From Clostridiaceae bacterium Marseille-Q3526 (GTDB lineage: Bacteria; Bacillota; Clostridia; Lachnospirales; Lachnospiraceae): a stretch of 64,000 nucleotides of DNA. Positions 1 through 8,397 of the stretch are shown here, in pieces (positions within the stretch are counted from its first letter, which is position 1; each line of letters opens with the position of its first letter). The stretch covers positions 127,001 to 191,000 of the forward strand of contig JAGTTS010000005.1 in the NCBI GenBank assembly GCA_018223375.1, read 5' to 3'. The translations under genes were made by a program, and so were the position numbers. The notes under the pieces are model-generated. The model was not told the origin of the DNA and searched no databases. It saw nothing but the letters and a program-made list of their open reading frames with translations.

Positions 1-846
1 ATGAGACGCCTTAATTCCTGCATTGTGGGGAACAAGAGCGCCAAGGCGGCTGTGGACATGGCGCTGTGGGACTTGTACGGACAGCTGCACCATATCCCGG
101 TTTACAAGCTTCTGGGGGGAAGCAGGAGGCAGATCTGCACAGACTTGACGATCAGCGTCAACGATCCGGAGCAGATGGCAGAGGACGCCAGGCAGGCGGT
201 AAAGAGGGGGTATGACTGCCTGAAAATCAAGGTGGGCGTGAATCCTGCGCTGGATGTGGAACGTCTTACGGCAGTCCGCCAGGCGGCAGGAGCGGACGTT
301 TCCATCCGAATCGACGCGAACCAGGCATGGACGCCGAAACAGGCAGTCAGTATTTTGAACCAAATGCAGGAAAAGGGGCTGGGAATCGAATTTGCAGAGC
401 AGCCGGTGAAGGCCGCGGATCTCGAAGGCCTGAAATACGTAACGGATCACGCGGATATTCCGATTTTGGCAGACGAGAGCGTATTTTCACCTCAGGACGC
501 GGTAAAAATCATGCAGATGCGGGCGGCGGATCTGGTAAACATTAAACTGATGAAGTGCGGAGGGATTTACAACGCCTTAAAGATCGCGGCGGCGGCCGAA
601 ATCTACGGGGTAGAGTGCATGATTGGCTGTATGCTGGAGGCGAAGGTCAGCGTCAACGCGGCGGTTCATCTGGCCTGTGCCAGACAGATTATCACGAAGA
701 TTGATTTAGACGGGCCGGGGCTTTGCAGCGAGGATCCGGTAGAGGGAGGCGCAGAGTTCCGGGAGAAGACCATTACAGTAAACGACAGTCCGGGACTGGG
801 AATTGTGCGCGTCAGCGGAATTGTTTATGATGAAGAGGACAGATAA
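1..846 (+). CDS. Dipeptide epimerase (L-Ala-D/L-Glu epimerase-like), 5' end beyond window
   Basis: Enolase-superfamily (mandelate racemase/muconate lactonizing) protein that would interconvert the stereochemistry of the second residue of a dipeptide such as L-Ala-D-Glu. The barrel motifs are visible in order: the KIK pair near residue 76, RIDANQAW with a metal-binding Asp, FAEQPV with a metal-binding Glu, LADES with the third metal ligand, and NIKLMKCGG with the second catalytic Lys, then GCMLE. The family is about 350 residues; the 281 codons visible lack the N-terminal capping region, so the true start lies upstream of base 1 and the ATG at base 1 is probably internal. It is followed 12 nt later by a carrier gene and then a serine hydrolase, suggesting peptide (possibly muropeptide) catabolism. 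Dipeptide specificity is inferred. Confidence 0.85.
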   Translation: MRRLNSCIVGNKSAKAAVDMALWDLYGQLHHIPVYKLLGGSRRQICTDLTISVNDPEQMAEDARQAVKRGYDCLKIKVGVNPALDVERLTAVRQAAGADVSIRIDANQAWTPKQAVSILNQMQEKGLGIEFAEQPVKAADLEGLKYVTDHADIPILADESVFSPQDAVKIMQMRAADLVNIKLMKCGGIYNALKIAAAAEIYGVECMIGCMLEAKVSVNAAVHLACARQIITKIDLDGPGLCSEDPVEGGAEFREKTITVNDSPGLGIVRVSGIVYDEEDR

Positions 847-858
847 GGGGGAAACGAT

Positions 859-2166
859 ATGGAATCTACAATGATATTTGGAATTTCACCGATTTTTGCT
901 TTGCTTCCGTTAATTATCTATATTATTTTAGCGTTTAAGGATATTAATCCTGTTTTAAATGTAGTGATCTGCGTGGTGCTGAGCGCGATTATGACGAAAC
1001 AGCCGTTTTCCAGCATGGGAGAGGTGCTGGGATCCGCTCTGGGATCTTTCCTGGGAATCATCGGATTTATTATCATGCTTGGTTCAGCCCTCGGCGCCGT
1101 GTTAAAGGAGACGGGAGCCGCGGAGTTTTTAATTATGACTCTGATGAGAAAAATCGGAATCAACTCTGAAAAAAAGGCAATTCTGGCGTCCATGGTTACT
1201 TCTATCGTGATTGTGGCTCTGTTAGGCTCTCTGGCAGGCGCCAACGCCATTATTGCGCCCATGATTATTCCGCTGGTAGCTATCATAGGGATTACCCCTT
1301 CCACCATGGCGGCCGTGCTGATGGGAGCCGGAATTACAGGCCTTTTCATCGGGCCGTACTCTCCGCAGGTGGTGACGATTATGTCCCTGACAGGAATGAC
1401 CTATTCCCAGTACATTATCCAGACCGGACTTCCCGTAGCGGCTCTCTGCTGGGTGACTACCTTTATCTGCGCTTCCAGAATTCAGAAAAAGACAAAGGGC
1501 GTTTACCAGTATGAGCTGGAGGAGACGGTGGAGAAGGACTATGTGCCAAGCGCAGGAGCGAAGCGGGCGACAGCGGCGTTTGCCATCTGCATGGCGGCTA
1601 TGATCGGATACGGCATTTATCTGCAGTCCGGTTCCACCTATGCCATTCTGGTTATCTCCGTCACAGCCATTGTGACAGGCCTGGCGGGAGGCATTCACCC
1701 TGACCGCCTGTTTGAGGTCATGATTGAAGGCGCCAGCAAAATGATGTGGCTGTTTATTATGTTTGTGCTGTTTACACCGTTTATCACATTCGTCTCAGAG
1801 GCAGGCGCATTCGACGCTTTGGTAAAGATTATCGAGCCTCTGCTTCACTCCAACAGCAAGGTGATCGTAGCTCTTGTAACGGCTCTTACCGGTATTTTCG
1901 GAGTCGGCGGCGCGGCTGCGGCCCAGTCGGTCGTTATGGACAGCATGTTCAAGGAGCTGGTAACAGCAATTGGAATGTCTACCGGACTCTGGGCTACGAT
2001 TTTATTAGTAGGTTCTCAGATCACCTCCTTTGCCTATCCGGAGGCAGACATGATGGGACAGATGGGACTGGCCCGTTCCAAGGATTTAAAAAATATGGTG
2101 AAATTCGGCATTACCATTACGGCTGTAACTGTGATTTACGTAGGAATCAGGGCAATGTTCGGCTGA
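859..2166 (+). CDS. Ion-coupled membrane carrier, NhaC/ion-transporter superfamily type
   Basis: A 435-residue, very hydrophobic protein with about ten to twelve membrane segments, a central soluble loop (around residues 215-235, charged) and two similar halves, as in the ion transporter (IT) superfamily that includes NhaC antiporters and citrate or gluconate carriers. The glycine-rich re-entrant-like segments around ALLGSLAGANAI and TGIFGVGGAAAAQS are characteristic of that fold. The start ATG follows a GGGGG ribosome binding block 12 nt after the epimerase gene. By position it should import the substrate of the epimerase (a peptide or amino acid) rather than only exchange Na+ for H+; that is inference. 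Generic annotation is likely to say Na+/H+ antiporter. Confidence 0.7.
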   Translation: MESTMIFGISPIFALLPLIIYIILAFKDINPVLNVVICVVLSAIMTKQPFSSMGEVLGSALGSFLGIIGFIIMLGSALGAVLKETGAAEFLIMTLMRKIGINSEKKAILASMVTSIVIVALLGSLAGANAIIAPMIIPLVAIIGITPSTMAAVLMGAGITGLFIGPYSPQVVTIMSLTGMTYSQYIIQTGLPVAALCWVTTFICASRIQKKTKGVYQYELEETVEKDYVPSAGAKRATAAFAICMAAMIGYGIYLQSGSTYAILVISVTAIVTGLAGGIHPDRLFEVMIEGASKMMWLFIMFVLFTPFITFVSEAGAFDALVKIIEPLLHSNSKVIVALVTALTGIFGVGGAAAAQSVVMDSMFKELVTAIGMSTGLWATILLVGSQITSFAYPEADMMGQMGLARSKDLKNMVKFGITITAVTVIYVGIRAMFG

Positions 2167-2197
2167 TGAGTGTCAGAAGCAGAAAAGGGGATCAGAG

Positions 2198-2992
2198 ATG
2201 GCAGATATGACAAAAATAGCAGAAATGAAGCAGGATATTTGCGCCTTTCTTCAGGGAAAACAGGGAAAGGTCTGCGTCAGCTTTTATGATTTGAACGCCG
2301 GGGAGGGCTTTTCCATCCGCGGCACAGAGCGGGTCCCGTCGGCCAGCACCATTAAGCTGGTCATTCTGGCGGAGGCCATGCGCAGAGTGAGAGAGGGGGA
2401 ACTGTCTCTGGAGCAGACGATCACTGTGACGGAGGAGATGAGGACAGGGGGAGACGGAATTTTGAAGGAGCTTCTGCCTGGACATACCTTTACTCTCAGG
2501 GAGATTTTGACTCTTATGATCATTGTCAGCGACAACGAGGCCACGAATATTTTAATACGGATGCTGGGAATGGACAGTGTGAACCGCATGGCGTCAGAGC
2601 TTGGGCTGAAAGAGGCCTGTCTGGGCCGCCTGATGATGGATTCCGAGGCGAAAAAGCAGGGAAGGGACAATTACATCTGCGCGGACGACATGACAGAGAT
2701 TTTCAGGCAGATTTACGCGGGACAGTGCGTGGGGGAGGAGGAGAGCCGCCTGATGATGGATATTCTCAAGAGGCAGCAGCAGGGAGGACGCCTTCAGCTG
2801 TATCTGCCCGAGGAGATAGAGACTGCCCATAAGTGCGGAGATCTGGACGCCCTGGAAAACGACGGAGGAATCATATTCCTGCCGGGACGCCCGTACATTC
2901 TCACCGTTCTGACCAGTGAAATGGAGAGCAATAAGGAGGGACGGGAAGTGATAGGACACATTTCCCGGATAGTCTTCGACGCCCTGTCCTAG
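2198..2992 (+). CDS. Cytoplasmic serine hydrolase with class A beta-lactamase fold
   Basis: A 264-residue penicillin-recognising-enzyme fold. The serine motif SxxK is S50-T-I-K53, the SDN motif is present near residue 110, and AHKCG supplies the KTG-like strand. The class A ExxLN omega-loop motif holding the deacylating Glu is not recognisable (the region reads MDSEAKKQGRDN), and there is no signal peptide. A periplasmic or surface antibiotic-resistance role is therefore unlikely; an intracellular peptidase or esterase acting on imported cell-wall peptides fits better. It is the third gene of a tight cassette with the epimerase and the carrier (31-nt gap, AAGGGG before the ATG). Databases would often label it beta-lactamase; I would keep it as serine hydrolase. 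Confidence 0.75.
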   Translation: MADMTKIAEMKQDICAFLQGKQGKVCVSFYDLNAGEGFSIRGTERVPSASTIKLVILAEAMRRVREGELSLEQTITVTEEMRTGGDGILKELLPGHTFTLREILTLMIIVSDNEATNILIRMLGMDSVNRMASELGLKEACLGRLMMDSEAKKQGRDNYICADDMTEIFRQIYAGQCVGEEESRLMMDILKRQQQGGRLQLYLPEEIETAHKCGDLDALENDGGIIFLPGRPYILTVLTSEMESNKEGREVIGHISRIVFDALS

Positions 2993-3011
2993 TCTGGCCT
3001 TGTCTTAGTCC

Positions 3012-4262
3012 CAGGACAAACGCATGAGTAAATAAATTGTGAACAAATCCCCTTTTTCTGGTATGATAAAAAGAAAAAGGGGGTTTTGCTATGGATGAAT
3101 TGTTAGAATGGATGGACTATATTGAAGATAAGCGTCAGCAGACGAAAGTACGGCATAAGCTGAAGGACATAATCGTGATTGTTTTGTTTGCTACGCTTGC
3201 AAATGTGGATGACTGGGTGGAAATGGAATACTTTGCCCATTATCATGAAGCATATTTGAAAAAATATATTGAATTGAAAAACGGAATTCCGTCTCATGAT
3301 ACACTTTGCCGTGTATTTGGAATGCTGTCACCAGAAATCTTGCAGCAGCTTTATGGTAAATGGCAGGAATTATTGAATCAAAACGAAGGGGAAGTATTGC
3401 GTAAACTGATCTGCATTGATGGAAAAACGATGCGTTCCAATAAAAGAAAAGAAGGAAAACCGAACCATATCATAACGGCCTGGAGTAAGGAAGATGGCTT
3501 CAGCCTTGGTCAGAAGGTGGTAAATACCAAGAGTAATGAGATTACAGCAATACCGGAATTGCTGGAGAAAATCCGGATCAAAGGCCAGGTTGTGACGATC
3601 GATGCCATGGGAACGCAGACAGCCATAGCCGAGAAGATCCGTTTAAAACGAGGAGACTATGTACTGGCGTTAAAGGAAAACCAGAGGACGCTGCATGAGG
3701 ATGTGAGTTTGTACCTGAACGATGCCGAGATAAAAGAAGAACTGCGTAAGAAGGGAAAATATAAAAAAACAATTGAAAAAGCCCACAGTCAATTAGAAAT
3801 CCGAGAATATTACCAGACGAAAGAAATTGGCTGGCTGCCTCAGAAGAAGGACTGGAAAGGGCTAAAAAGTATTGGGATGGAAGAAAAGACGATTCGAAAA
3901 GACGGTCAGGAGAAAAAAGAGTTCCGTTATTATATCAGCAGCCTAAATGAAGACATTGAGCTGTTTAGCCGTGCAGTGAGAGGCCATTGGAGTGTAGAAA
4001 GTATGCATTGGCAGTTGGATGTAACATTTAAGGAAGATGCTAATACAACGCTGGATAAGCAGGCAGCGGAAAATTTGAACATCATAAGGAAATGGTGTTT
4101 AAGTATACTGAAAATGGTAGAGATTTTCCGTCCCAATCTGTCCATGAAAAAGAAACGATTTGTAATCAGTATGAACCCAGCAGAGTTTTTGGAACAGGTA
4201 TTAAATTTTTAAAAACAAGATATTTTGAAAAAGAGGAAGGAAAACAATTCATGCGTATGTCG
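3012..4262 (+). mobile_element. ISAs1-family insertion sequence with target duplication
   Basis: A single transposase gene lies between imperfect terminal inverted repeats: the left end carries GACAAACGCATGA (3015-3027) and the right end its near complement TCATGCGTATGTC (4249-4261), 12 of 13 matching. An identical 11-bp block TGTCTTAGTCC flanks the element at 3001-3011 and 4263-4273, which I read as the target-site duplication; its length is close to the 8-10 bp usual for the family, so the exact ends may be off by 1-2 bases. It sits in the spacer between the serine hydrolase gene and the DUF3870 promoter, disrupting no gene. The near-perfect duplication suggests a recent insertion. Confidence 0.85.
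3091..4212 (+). CDS. ISAs1-family DDE transposase
   Basis: A 373-residue full-length transposase. The N-terminal region matches the DDE_Tnp-associated domain of ISAs1/H-repeat proteins (KLKDIIVIVLFATLANVDDW...). The catalytic acidic residues sit in CIDGKTMRSN, VTIDAMGTQ and the C-terminal SVESMHWQLDVTFKEDA, so the enzyme appears intact. It starts at an ATG preceded by a run of G (AAAGGGGG). That run can pair with CCCCTTTTT at about 3049-3057 on the same transcript, a hairpin that would mask the ribosome binding site and may limit translation when read through from outside; this is inference. It is more AT-rich than the neighbouring genes. Confidence 0.93.
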   Translation: MDELLEWMDYIEDKRQQTKVRHKLKDIIVIVLFATLANVDDWVEMEYFAHYHEAYLKKYIELKNGIPSHDTLCRVFGMLSPEILQQLYGKWQELLNQNEGEVLRKLICIDGKTMRSNKRKEGKPNHIITAWSKEDGFSLGQKVVNTKSNEITAIPELLEKIRIKGQVVTIDAMGTQTAIAEKIRLKRGDYVLALKENQRTLHEDVSLYLNDAEIKEELRKKGKYKKTIEKAHSQLEIREYYQTKEIGWLPQKKDWKGLKSIGMEEKTIRKDGQEKKEFRYYISSLNEDIELFSRAVRGHWSVESMHWQLDVTFKEDANTTLDKQAAENLNIIRKWCLSILKMVEIFRPNLSMKKKRFVISMNPAEFLEQVLNF

Positions 4263-4282
4263 TGTCTTAGTCCGGCCTTTCC

Positions 4283-4312
4283 TTGACAGCAAAAGGAAGA
4301 CTGACTTATAAT
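4283..4312 (+). promoter_or_regulatory. Promoter upstream of the DUF3870 gene
   Basis: TTGACA at 4283-4288 and TATAAT at 4307-4312, 18 nt apart: perfect consensus hexamers. It begins right after the right-hand target duplication of the insertion sequence, so it belongs to the host. Transcripts would start near 4319 and meet a strong hairpin at once. Confidence 0.75.
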
Positions 4313-4323
4313 AGCTCTGTCTG

Positions 4324-4362
4324 GATGCCCTGAGAGGGAAGTATATCTCAGGGCGTCTTTTT
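4324..4362 (+). terminator. Intrinsic terminator between promoter and DUF3870 gene
   Basis: A 12-bp stem (4324-4335 with 4346-4357, one G-T pair) followed by TTTTT. It lies downstream of the 4283 promoter and upstream of the start codon at 4400, so it would act as a leader attenuator, or it is the original terminator of the upstream operon now separated by the insertion sequence. Confidence 0.7.
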
Positions 4363-4399
4363 GGAAAGAGCTGGAGAAGGGAACTATAAGGTGAGGGAA

Positions 4400-4726
4400 A
4401 TGAAGGACGAGACAGTGTATGTGACAGGGGAGTCGAGAACCAGCGTGGAAAACGCCATCACAAAGACGTACGGAGCTTTTTATGTGGCCTTTGAAATCAA
4501 CGGACGGACCGGGGAGATTGTGGAGGCGGACTGTTCCGGAACCCTGGAGCTGACCAGAAGCTTCGTAAGGCGCATGTTTGTGGGGAAGAGAATATTGGAG
4601 GACGATCAGAAAATCGAGGAGGAAATCAGGAGAAGATACTTCGGATCCTCAGTGAAGGCCCTGCTGGTAGCCTACCGCGACGCGAGAAAACGTTTTGGCC
4701 AGATCCAGGAAAGAGGACAGATTTGA
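4400..4726 (+). CDS. DUF3870 domain protein
   Basis: 108 residues, matching the DUF3870 family over its whole length (starts MKDETVYVTGESRTS, then FEINGRTGEIVEADCSGTLELT and EEIRRRYFGSSVKALLVAYRDA). The function is unknown. The ATG at 4400 is chosen because AGGTGAGG lies at proper spacing; an in-frame TTG at 4361 would place the start inside the terminator T-run. Members of this family often lie beside amidohydrolases and amino-acid catabolic genes, which fits the peptide-catabolic surroundings. The stop codon region overlaps the -35 box of the promoter for the next transcript. Confidence 0.8.
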   Translation: MKDETVYVTGESRTSVENAITKTYGAFYVAFEINGRTGEIVEADCSGTLELTRSFVRRMFVGKRILEDDQKIEEEIRRRYFGSSVKALLVAYRDARKRFGQIQERGQI

Positions 4727-4751
4727 CAGACCTCCCGGAACATGGTATGAT
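4723..4751 (+). promoter_or_regulatory. Promoter of the FMN riboswitch / ribU transcript
   Basis: TTGACA (4723-4728) and TATGAT (4746-4751) with a 17-nt spacer. The -35 box overlaps the last codons of the DUF3870 gene. Transcription would start near 4758, just before the first riboswitch helix. Confidence 0.8.
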
Positions 4752-4763
4752 GTAGTAGAAAAA

Positions 4764-4893
4764 TCTGTTTCAGGGCGAGGCGAAATTCCTCACTGGCGGT
4801 GATAAGCGTATGCTGCGAGTCCGCGAGCTCTGCGCGTCAGGGCAGAATGGGTGGGAACCCCATACCAACGGTATAGTCCGGATGAAAGAAACA
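4764..4893 (+). ncRNA. FMN riboswitch (RFN element)
   Basis: The conserved FMN aptamer blocks appear in order: CAGGGCGAGGCGAAATTCC, CACTGGCGGT, the CCGCGAGC and AGGGCAGAATGGG-type segments, GTGGGAACCCC and AGTCCGGATGAAAGAA. The closing helix P1 pairs TGTTTC (4766-4771) with GAAACA (4888-4893). Two hairpins with T-runs follow, so FMN binding should terminate transcription before ribU. This is a classical negative feedback on riboflavin uptake. Confidence 0.95.
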
Positions 4894-4894
4894 A

Positions 4895-4947
4895 AAATAC
4901 AGATCTGTATTTTTTTAGTCTTGAAATTTATTTTCAAGACTTTTTTT
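4895..4947 (+). terminator. Tandem terminator hairpins of the FMN riboswitch
   Basis: First a short palindrome around AATACAGATCTGTATT followed by seven T. Then a 10-bp stem (4917-4926 with 4932-4941) and six more T. The second hairpin begins inside the T-run of the first. They form the expression platform between the FMN aptamer and ribU. Confidence 0.85.
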
Positions 4948-5061
4948 ACTTTTATGAGCTGAGAGCAGAACAGAAAACACAGCTTCATAAGGTAAAATGC
5001 TCCGCAGAATCAGATTCTTCATGTTTAATACACAATTACGTTCAGTAGGAGGAATGTGAAG

Positions 5062-5628
5062 ATGAGCAAGACAGCAGCTAGTTACCCGCAGACAGGAAGA
5101 GCACAGACTCTGCGTCTGGTGAAGATGAGTTCCATGGTAGCCATTTCGATTGTACTGGTGTACCTGATCCACTTCCCGATTTTTCCGGCAGTGGCGTTTC
5201 TGGAGTACGATCCGGCGGATATTTCGATTTTGATCGGAACCTTTGCCTTCGGACCGGCGGCAGGCGTTCTGCTGACTCTGGTCACGTCGGTGATTCAGGG
5301 AGTGACCGTCAGCGCAGGCAGCGGACTGTACGGAATTATTATGCACCTTCTGGCAACCGGAACACTGGTGGTGATTTCAGGAAGCGTGTACCACATCAGA
5401 AAGACCAGGACTTCGGCGGTAATAGGTCTCGTTCTCGGAATGATGGGCATGGCGGCCGTGATGCTTGGAGCCAACCTGATTATCACGCCGCTGTTTATGG
5501 GCGTGTCCAGAGAGATGGTCTGGGATCTGATGCCCTTTATCGTGGGCTTTAACCTGATAAAGGCCGGAATCAACGGAGCCGTGACCTTTCTTCTGTATAA
5601 GAGGATTTCGGGATTTTTGAAGAAATAA
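5062..5628 (+). CDS. ribU: ECF riboflavin transporter substrate-binding subunit RibU
   Basis: 188 residues with about six membrane helices, typical of ECF S-components. It includes the N-terminal charged tail followed by the first helix ending HFPIFPAVAFLEYDPADI, a signature of RibU-type proteins. It captures riboflavin and would work with the shared energising module (EcfA/A'/T) encoded elsewhere. The start chosen is the ATG at 5062, 9 nt after AGGAGG; a GTG at 5056 in the same frame is too close to the ribosome binding site. The upstream FMN riboswitch independently supports a riboflavin/FMN role. The gene ends just before one of the conserved-loop hairpins. Confidence 0.93.
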   Translation: MSKTAASYPQTGRAQTLRLVKMSSMVAISIVLVYLIHFPIFPAVAFLEYDPADISILIGTFAFGPAAGVLLTLVTSVIQGVTVSAGSGLYGIIMHLLATGTLVVISGSVYHIRKTRTSAVIGLVLGMMGMAAVMLGANLIITPLFMGVSREMVWDLMPFIVGFNLIKAGINGAVTFLLYKRISGFLKK

Positions 5629-5641
5629 AGAGGAGATAAAT

Positions 5642-5699
5642 AGGAAGAGGGAATGTTTTTACGCTCCACTGGAAGTCGCTGAAAACATTCCCTCTTCCT
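5642..5699. repeat. Conserved-loop hairpin repeat, copy A
   Basis: An 18-bp perfect inverted repeat (5642-5659 with 5682-5699) around a short loop. Read on the minus strand, the 20-nt loop is AGCGACTTCCAGTGGAGCGT, matching the loops at 35066, 27743, 34797 and 34876. It lies between the convergent ribU and LysR genes and could serve as a bidirectional terminator, but the loop conservation points to more than termination. Confidence 0.85.
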
Positions 5700-5748
5700 T
5701 TGCGTATGGGAAGGTCGTTGGAAAATTTCTTCTTCTGCTCTTTTTCTA

Positions 5749-6732
5749 TCAAGTCTGATTCGTTCCGGGGAATCCGGATCCTTCTCCATAGTATTTTTTT
5801 AAAAATGAAATATAGGTCTGGGCGGCTTTCGGAAGCTCCCGCTCTTTTTGATAAATACAGAACAGCGTATGATTCATATAGGGGTTGTCCTGCGCCCAGG
5901 AATTAGCTGGAAACGGAATGGAGGCCAGCCGGTAATTTTTTTCCTGTTCCAATATGGGGAGGATTCCAATTCCCAGATAATCTGTCATCAGCAGAATATT
6001 GTGGAGAGCCGCCCGGGTCTGCACATAGATGATCTGCCGTATTTTGTTCCAGTTAATGAGCTTTAGAAAGGAATCGTTATAAATGCTTTCCAGAGCGCGC
6101 ATTTTTTCGCCTGGATTTCTGGGATAGAGCACGAAATTGTAGCTGTAAATATCCTCCATGGTAAGCTCGTCTTTCCGGGCCAGAATGGGATGTCCCTCCC
6201 TGGCGATCAGCCACGGGCTGGAGGTAAACAGAGGAACGGCTGTCAGCCGCTTCACATGGATCAGATCAGAGAATTCCTGAATGTTGCCATGATTCAGAAT
6301 AACAGTTCCAATATCGCAGCGGCTGTTGTACACGTCGTCTAAAACCTCCTGATTCGACGTCTCCCGATAGGAAAAACGAAGCGGCAAATCGGAAGGGAGC
6401 GAGTTGACCATCCGGATCAGAGCGTCAATAAAATGGGAGTTGGTGCTGGAAGAAATACGCAGCCGGTAGTCCTCCTTCAGCTCCTGGAAGACAGACTCAA
6501 AATTTTTTGCATTGTCCAGCAGATCTCTTGCCATATCAAGAAAAAGACGCCCGCTGTCTGTGGGCGTAATTCCATTTTTGCTGCGGGCGAAAATCGTAAT
6601 GCCGTATTCCTCCTCCAGCTCCCGTATGATTTTGCTCAGGTAGGGCTGGGAGACGTAGAGAGCCTGGGCCGCCCTGGAAATGGAACCGAAATTTGCTATT
6701 TCTACTGCGTAGCGCAGATGCTGAAGATTCAT
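5749..6732 (-). CDS. LysR-family transcriptional regulator
   Basis: 327 residues. An N-terminal winged helix-turn-helix (MNLQHLRYAVEIANFGSISRAAQALYVSQPYLSKIIRELE) is followed by a LysR substrate-binding domain. The ATG at 6732 is chosen because AGGAGG precedes it; a longer reading upstream has no support. It is transcribed divergently from an M20 hydrolase operon (148 nt between starts), the usual arrangement in which a LysR protein activates its neighbour in response to a substrate or product of that pathway. The effector is unknown. Confidence 0.9.
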   Translation of the reverse strand: MNLQHLRYAVEIANFGSISRAAQALYVSQPYLSKIIRELEEEYGITIFARSKNGITPTDSGRLFLDMARDLLDNAKNFESVFQELKEDYRLRISSSTNSHFIDALIRMVNSLPSDLPLRFSYRETSNQEVLDDVYNSRCDIGTVILNHGNIQEFSDLIHVKRLTAVPLFTSSPWLIAREGHPILARKDELTMEDIYSYNFVLYPRNPGEKMRALESIYNDSFLKLINWNKIRQIIYVQTRAALHNILLMTDYLGIGILPILEQEKNYRLASIPFPANSWAQDNPYMNHTLFCIYQKERELPKAAQTYISFLKKYYGEGSGFPGTNQT

Positions 6733-6784
6733 GTGGATCCTCCTATCTATAACCAATTGGATATAACGTAATAGACATGATGAA

Positions 6785-6814
6785 TTGGTCAAATGTTTCA
6801 TAAAAAGTTATAAT
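6785..6814 (+). promoter_or_regulatory. Promoter of the M20/DUF5058 operon
   Basis: TTGGTC (6785-6790) and TATAAT (6809-6814), spacer 18 nt, in the LysR/M20 divergent region. A weak -35 fits an activator-dependent promoter. Confidence 0.55.
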
Positions 6815-6880
6815 CAGTATAAACGTAAGGTTATAGAAAGTCAAATAAAACACAAAGTAAATGTGAGAAGGAGGAGCGAT

Positions 6881-8317
6881 TTGAGCTCAGCAAAATTTGT
6901 CAAAGAAGTATTGGAAAAAAAGAAAACAGAGGTGGAACGCTTAAGCGACCAGATTTTTGACCTGGCAGAGACGGGATTTCACGAGTTTCAGACGGTCAGG
7001 CTCTATGAGGAGGCGCTGAGAAAAGAGGGTTTTGAGGTGGAATGCGGCCTGGCTGGAATGCCGACGGCATTTCGCGCTTCCTATGGTTCGGGAAAGCCGG
7101 CGGTAGGATTTCTGGCAGAGTACGACGCGCTTCCGGAGCTTTCCCAGATGGGAGGCTGCACTGTGCGAAAACCGGCGGAGGGAGAAAATCCGGACGGACA
7201 TGGCTGCGGCCATAACCTTTTAGGCGCGGGAGCCTTCGGAGCGGCTCTGGCTGTGAAGGAATGGCTGAAGGATCATCCGGAAGCGGGACGGGTCGTTCTG
7301 TTTGGATGTCCCAGCGAGGAAAAGGGAAACGGAAAGACGATTATGGCCAGAGAGGGTGTATTCGACGGCCTGGACGCAGCCTTTACCTGGCATCCGGATA
7401 CAGTCAATACAGTCGTGTCCTATTCTACCCTGGCTAACGTAAGCGTATTTTTCTATTTCAAGGGCGTTACGTCCCATGCGGCGGCTGCCCCTGAGATGGG
7501 AAGATCTGCGCTGGATGCGGCGGAGCTTATGAGCGTGGGAGTCAATTATCTGCGGGAGCACATCCCGTCCAGCGCCAGAGTCCACTATGCTTACCGGGAT
7601 GTGGGAGGAATCGCGCCCAACGTGGTACAGGGCCACAGCTGCGTACATTATTACATCCGGGCGCCTAAGGCATGGCAGGTGCAGGAGATTTACAAGAGAG
7701 TCACAGAGGTGGCTGAGGGAGCGGCTAAGATGACGGGAACAGAGGTGTCCTGGGAGCTGTATGCAGGCCTGTCTGACTTTATGCCGAATCATGCGCTGTC
7801 AGAGGTGCTTCAAAGCTCTCTGGAGGAAGTGGGAGCGCCTGTTTTTGACGAGGAGGATTTCGCCCTTGCCAGACGCTTCTTCTATGAGACGGCCTCGAAG
7901 GAGGAGCTGGAAGGGAAAAAAGAGGCGCTGAAGAAACGGTATGGAGCGGAAGCGCTGGAGAAGCTTTTAGAAAAGCCGCTGGATACGGGTGTAATGCCTC
8001 TGATCTGGAGCGGACAGGTTCTGTCAGGTTCGACAGATGTGGGGGACGCCAGCTACGTAGTGCCGACGGCTATGATGAGCACGGCTACAGCCACTCTTGG
8101 AACAGCGCCGCATACGTGGCAGATGACGGCTCACGGAAATACGGAAATCGCCCATAAGGCTACGATGACGGCGGCAGAGGCTATGGGACTGGCAGGAATC
8201 CGAGTGCTGGAACATCCTGATATAGCAGAGGCGGCTCTAAAGGAGCTTCACGAGGAGACGAACGGAGTCTACGTCTGCCCAATTCCAGGGGAGATCGGCC
8301 CAAGACTGGAGGACTAG
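6881..8317 (+). CDS. M20-family amidohydrolase, AbgB-like
   Basis: A 478-residue zinc-dependent peptidase/amidohydrolase resembling the B subunit of p-aminobenzoyl-glutamate hydrolase in length and motif order. Visible are AEYDALP, GHGCGHNLLGAGA with metal-binding His, PSEEKGNGK with the catalytic Glu pair, the dimerisation (lid) domain starting at VTSHAAAAPEMGRSALDA, and the late STDVGD and H residues (GTAPHTWQMTAHG). The start is the TTG at 6881, 6 nt after AAGGAGG; a longer reading from 6785 would overlap the promoter. It heads an operon with two membrane proteins that probably deliver its substrate. The substrate is not fixed by sequence: acylated amino acids or folate fragments are possible. 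Confidence 0.88.
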   Translation: MSSAKFVKEVLEKKKTEVERLSDQIFDLAETGFHEFQTVRLYEEALRKEGFEVECGLAGMPTAFRASYGSGKPAVGFLAEYDALPELSQMGGCTVRKPAEGENPDGHGCGHNLLGAGAFGAALAVKEWLKDHPEAGRVVLFGCPSEEKGNGKTIMAREGVFDGLDAAFTWHPDTVNTVVSYSTLANVSVFFYFKGVTSHAAAAPEMGRSALDAAELMSVGVNYLREHIPSSARVHYAYRDVGGIAPNVVQGHSCVHYYIRAPKAWQVQEIYKRVTEVAEGAAKMTGTEVSWELYAGLSDFMPNHALSEVLQSSLEEVGAPVFDEEDFALARRFFYETASKEELEGKKEALKKRYGAEALEKLLEKPLDTGVMPLIWSGQVLSGSTDVGDASYVVPTAMMSTATATLGTAPHTWQMTAHGNTEIAHKATMTAAEAMGLAGIRVLEHPDIAEAALKELHEETNGVYVCPIPGEIGPRLED

Positions 8318-8397
8318 CCCAGACAGAGCAAAAGATCTTTGGCGGGAAATCAGACTAACTATCAAAACCATGAAAACAGAAGGGGGAACGAACGGAG

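Noticed and set aside
2198..2992. Antibiotic-resistance class A beta-lactamase
   Set aside because: No signal peptide and no ExxLN deacylation motif; operon context points to peptide metabolism.
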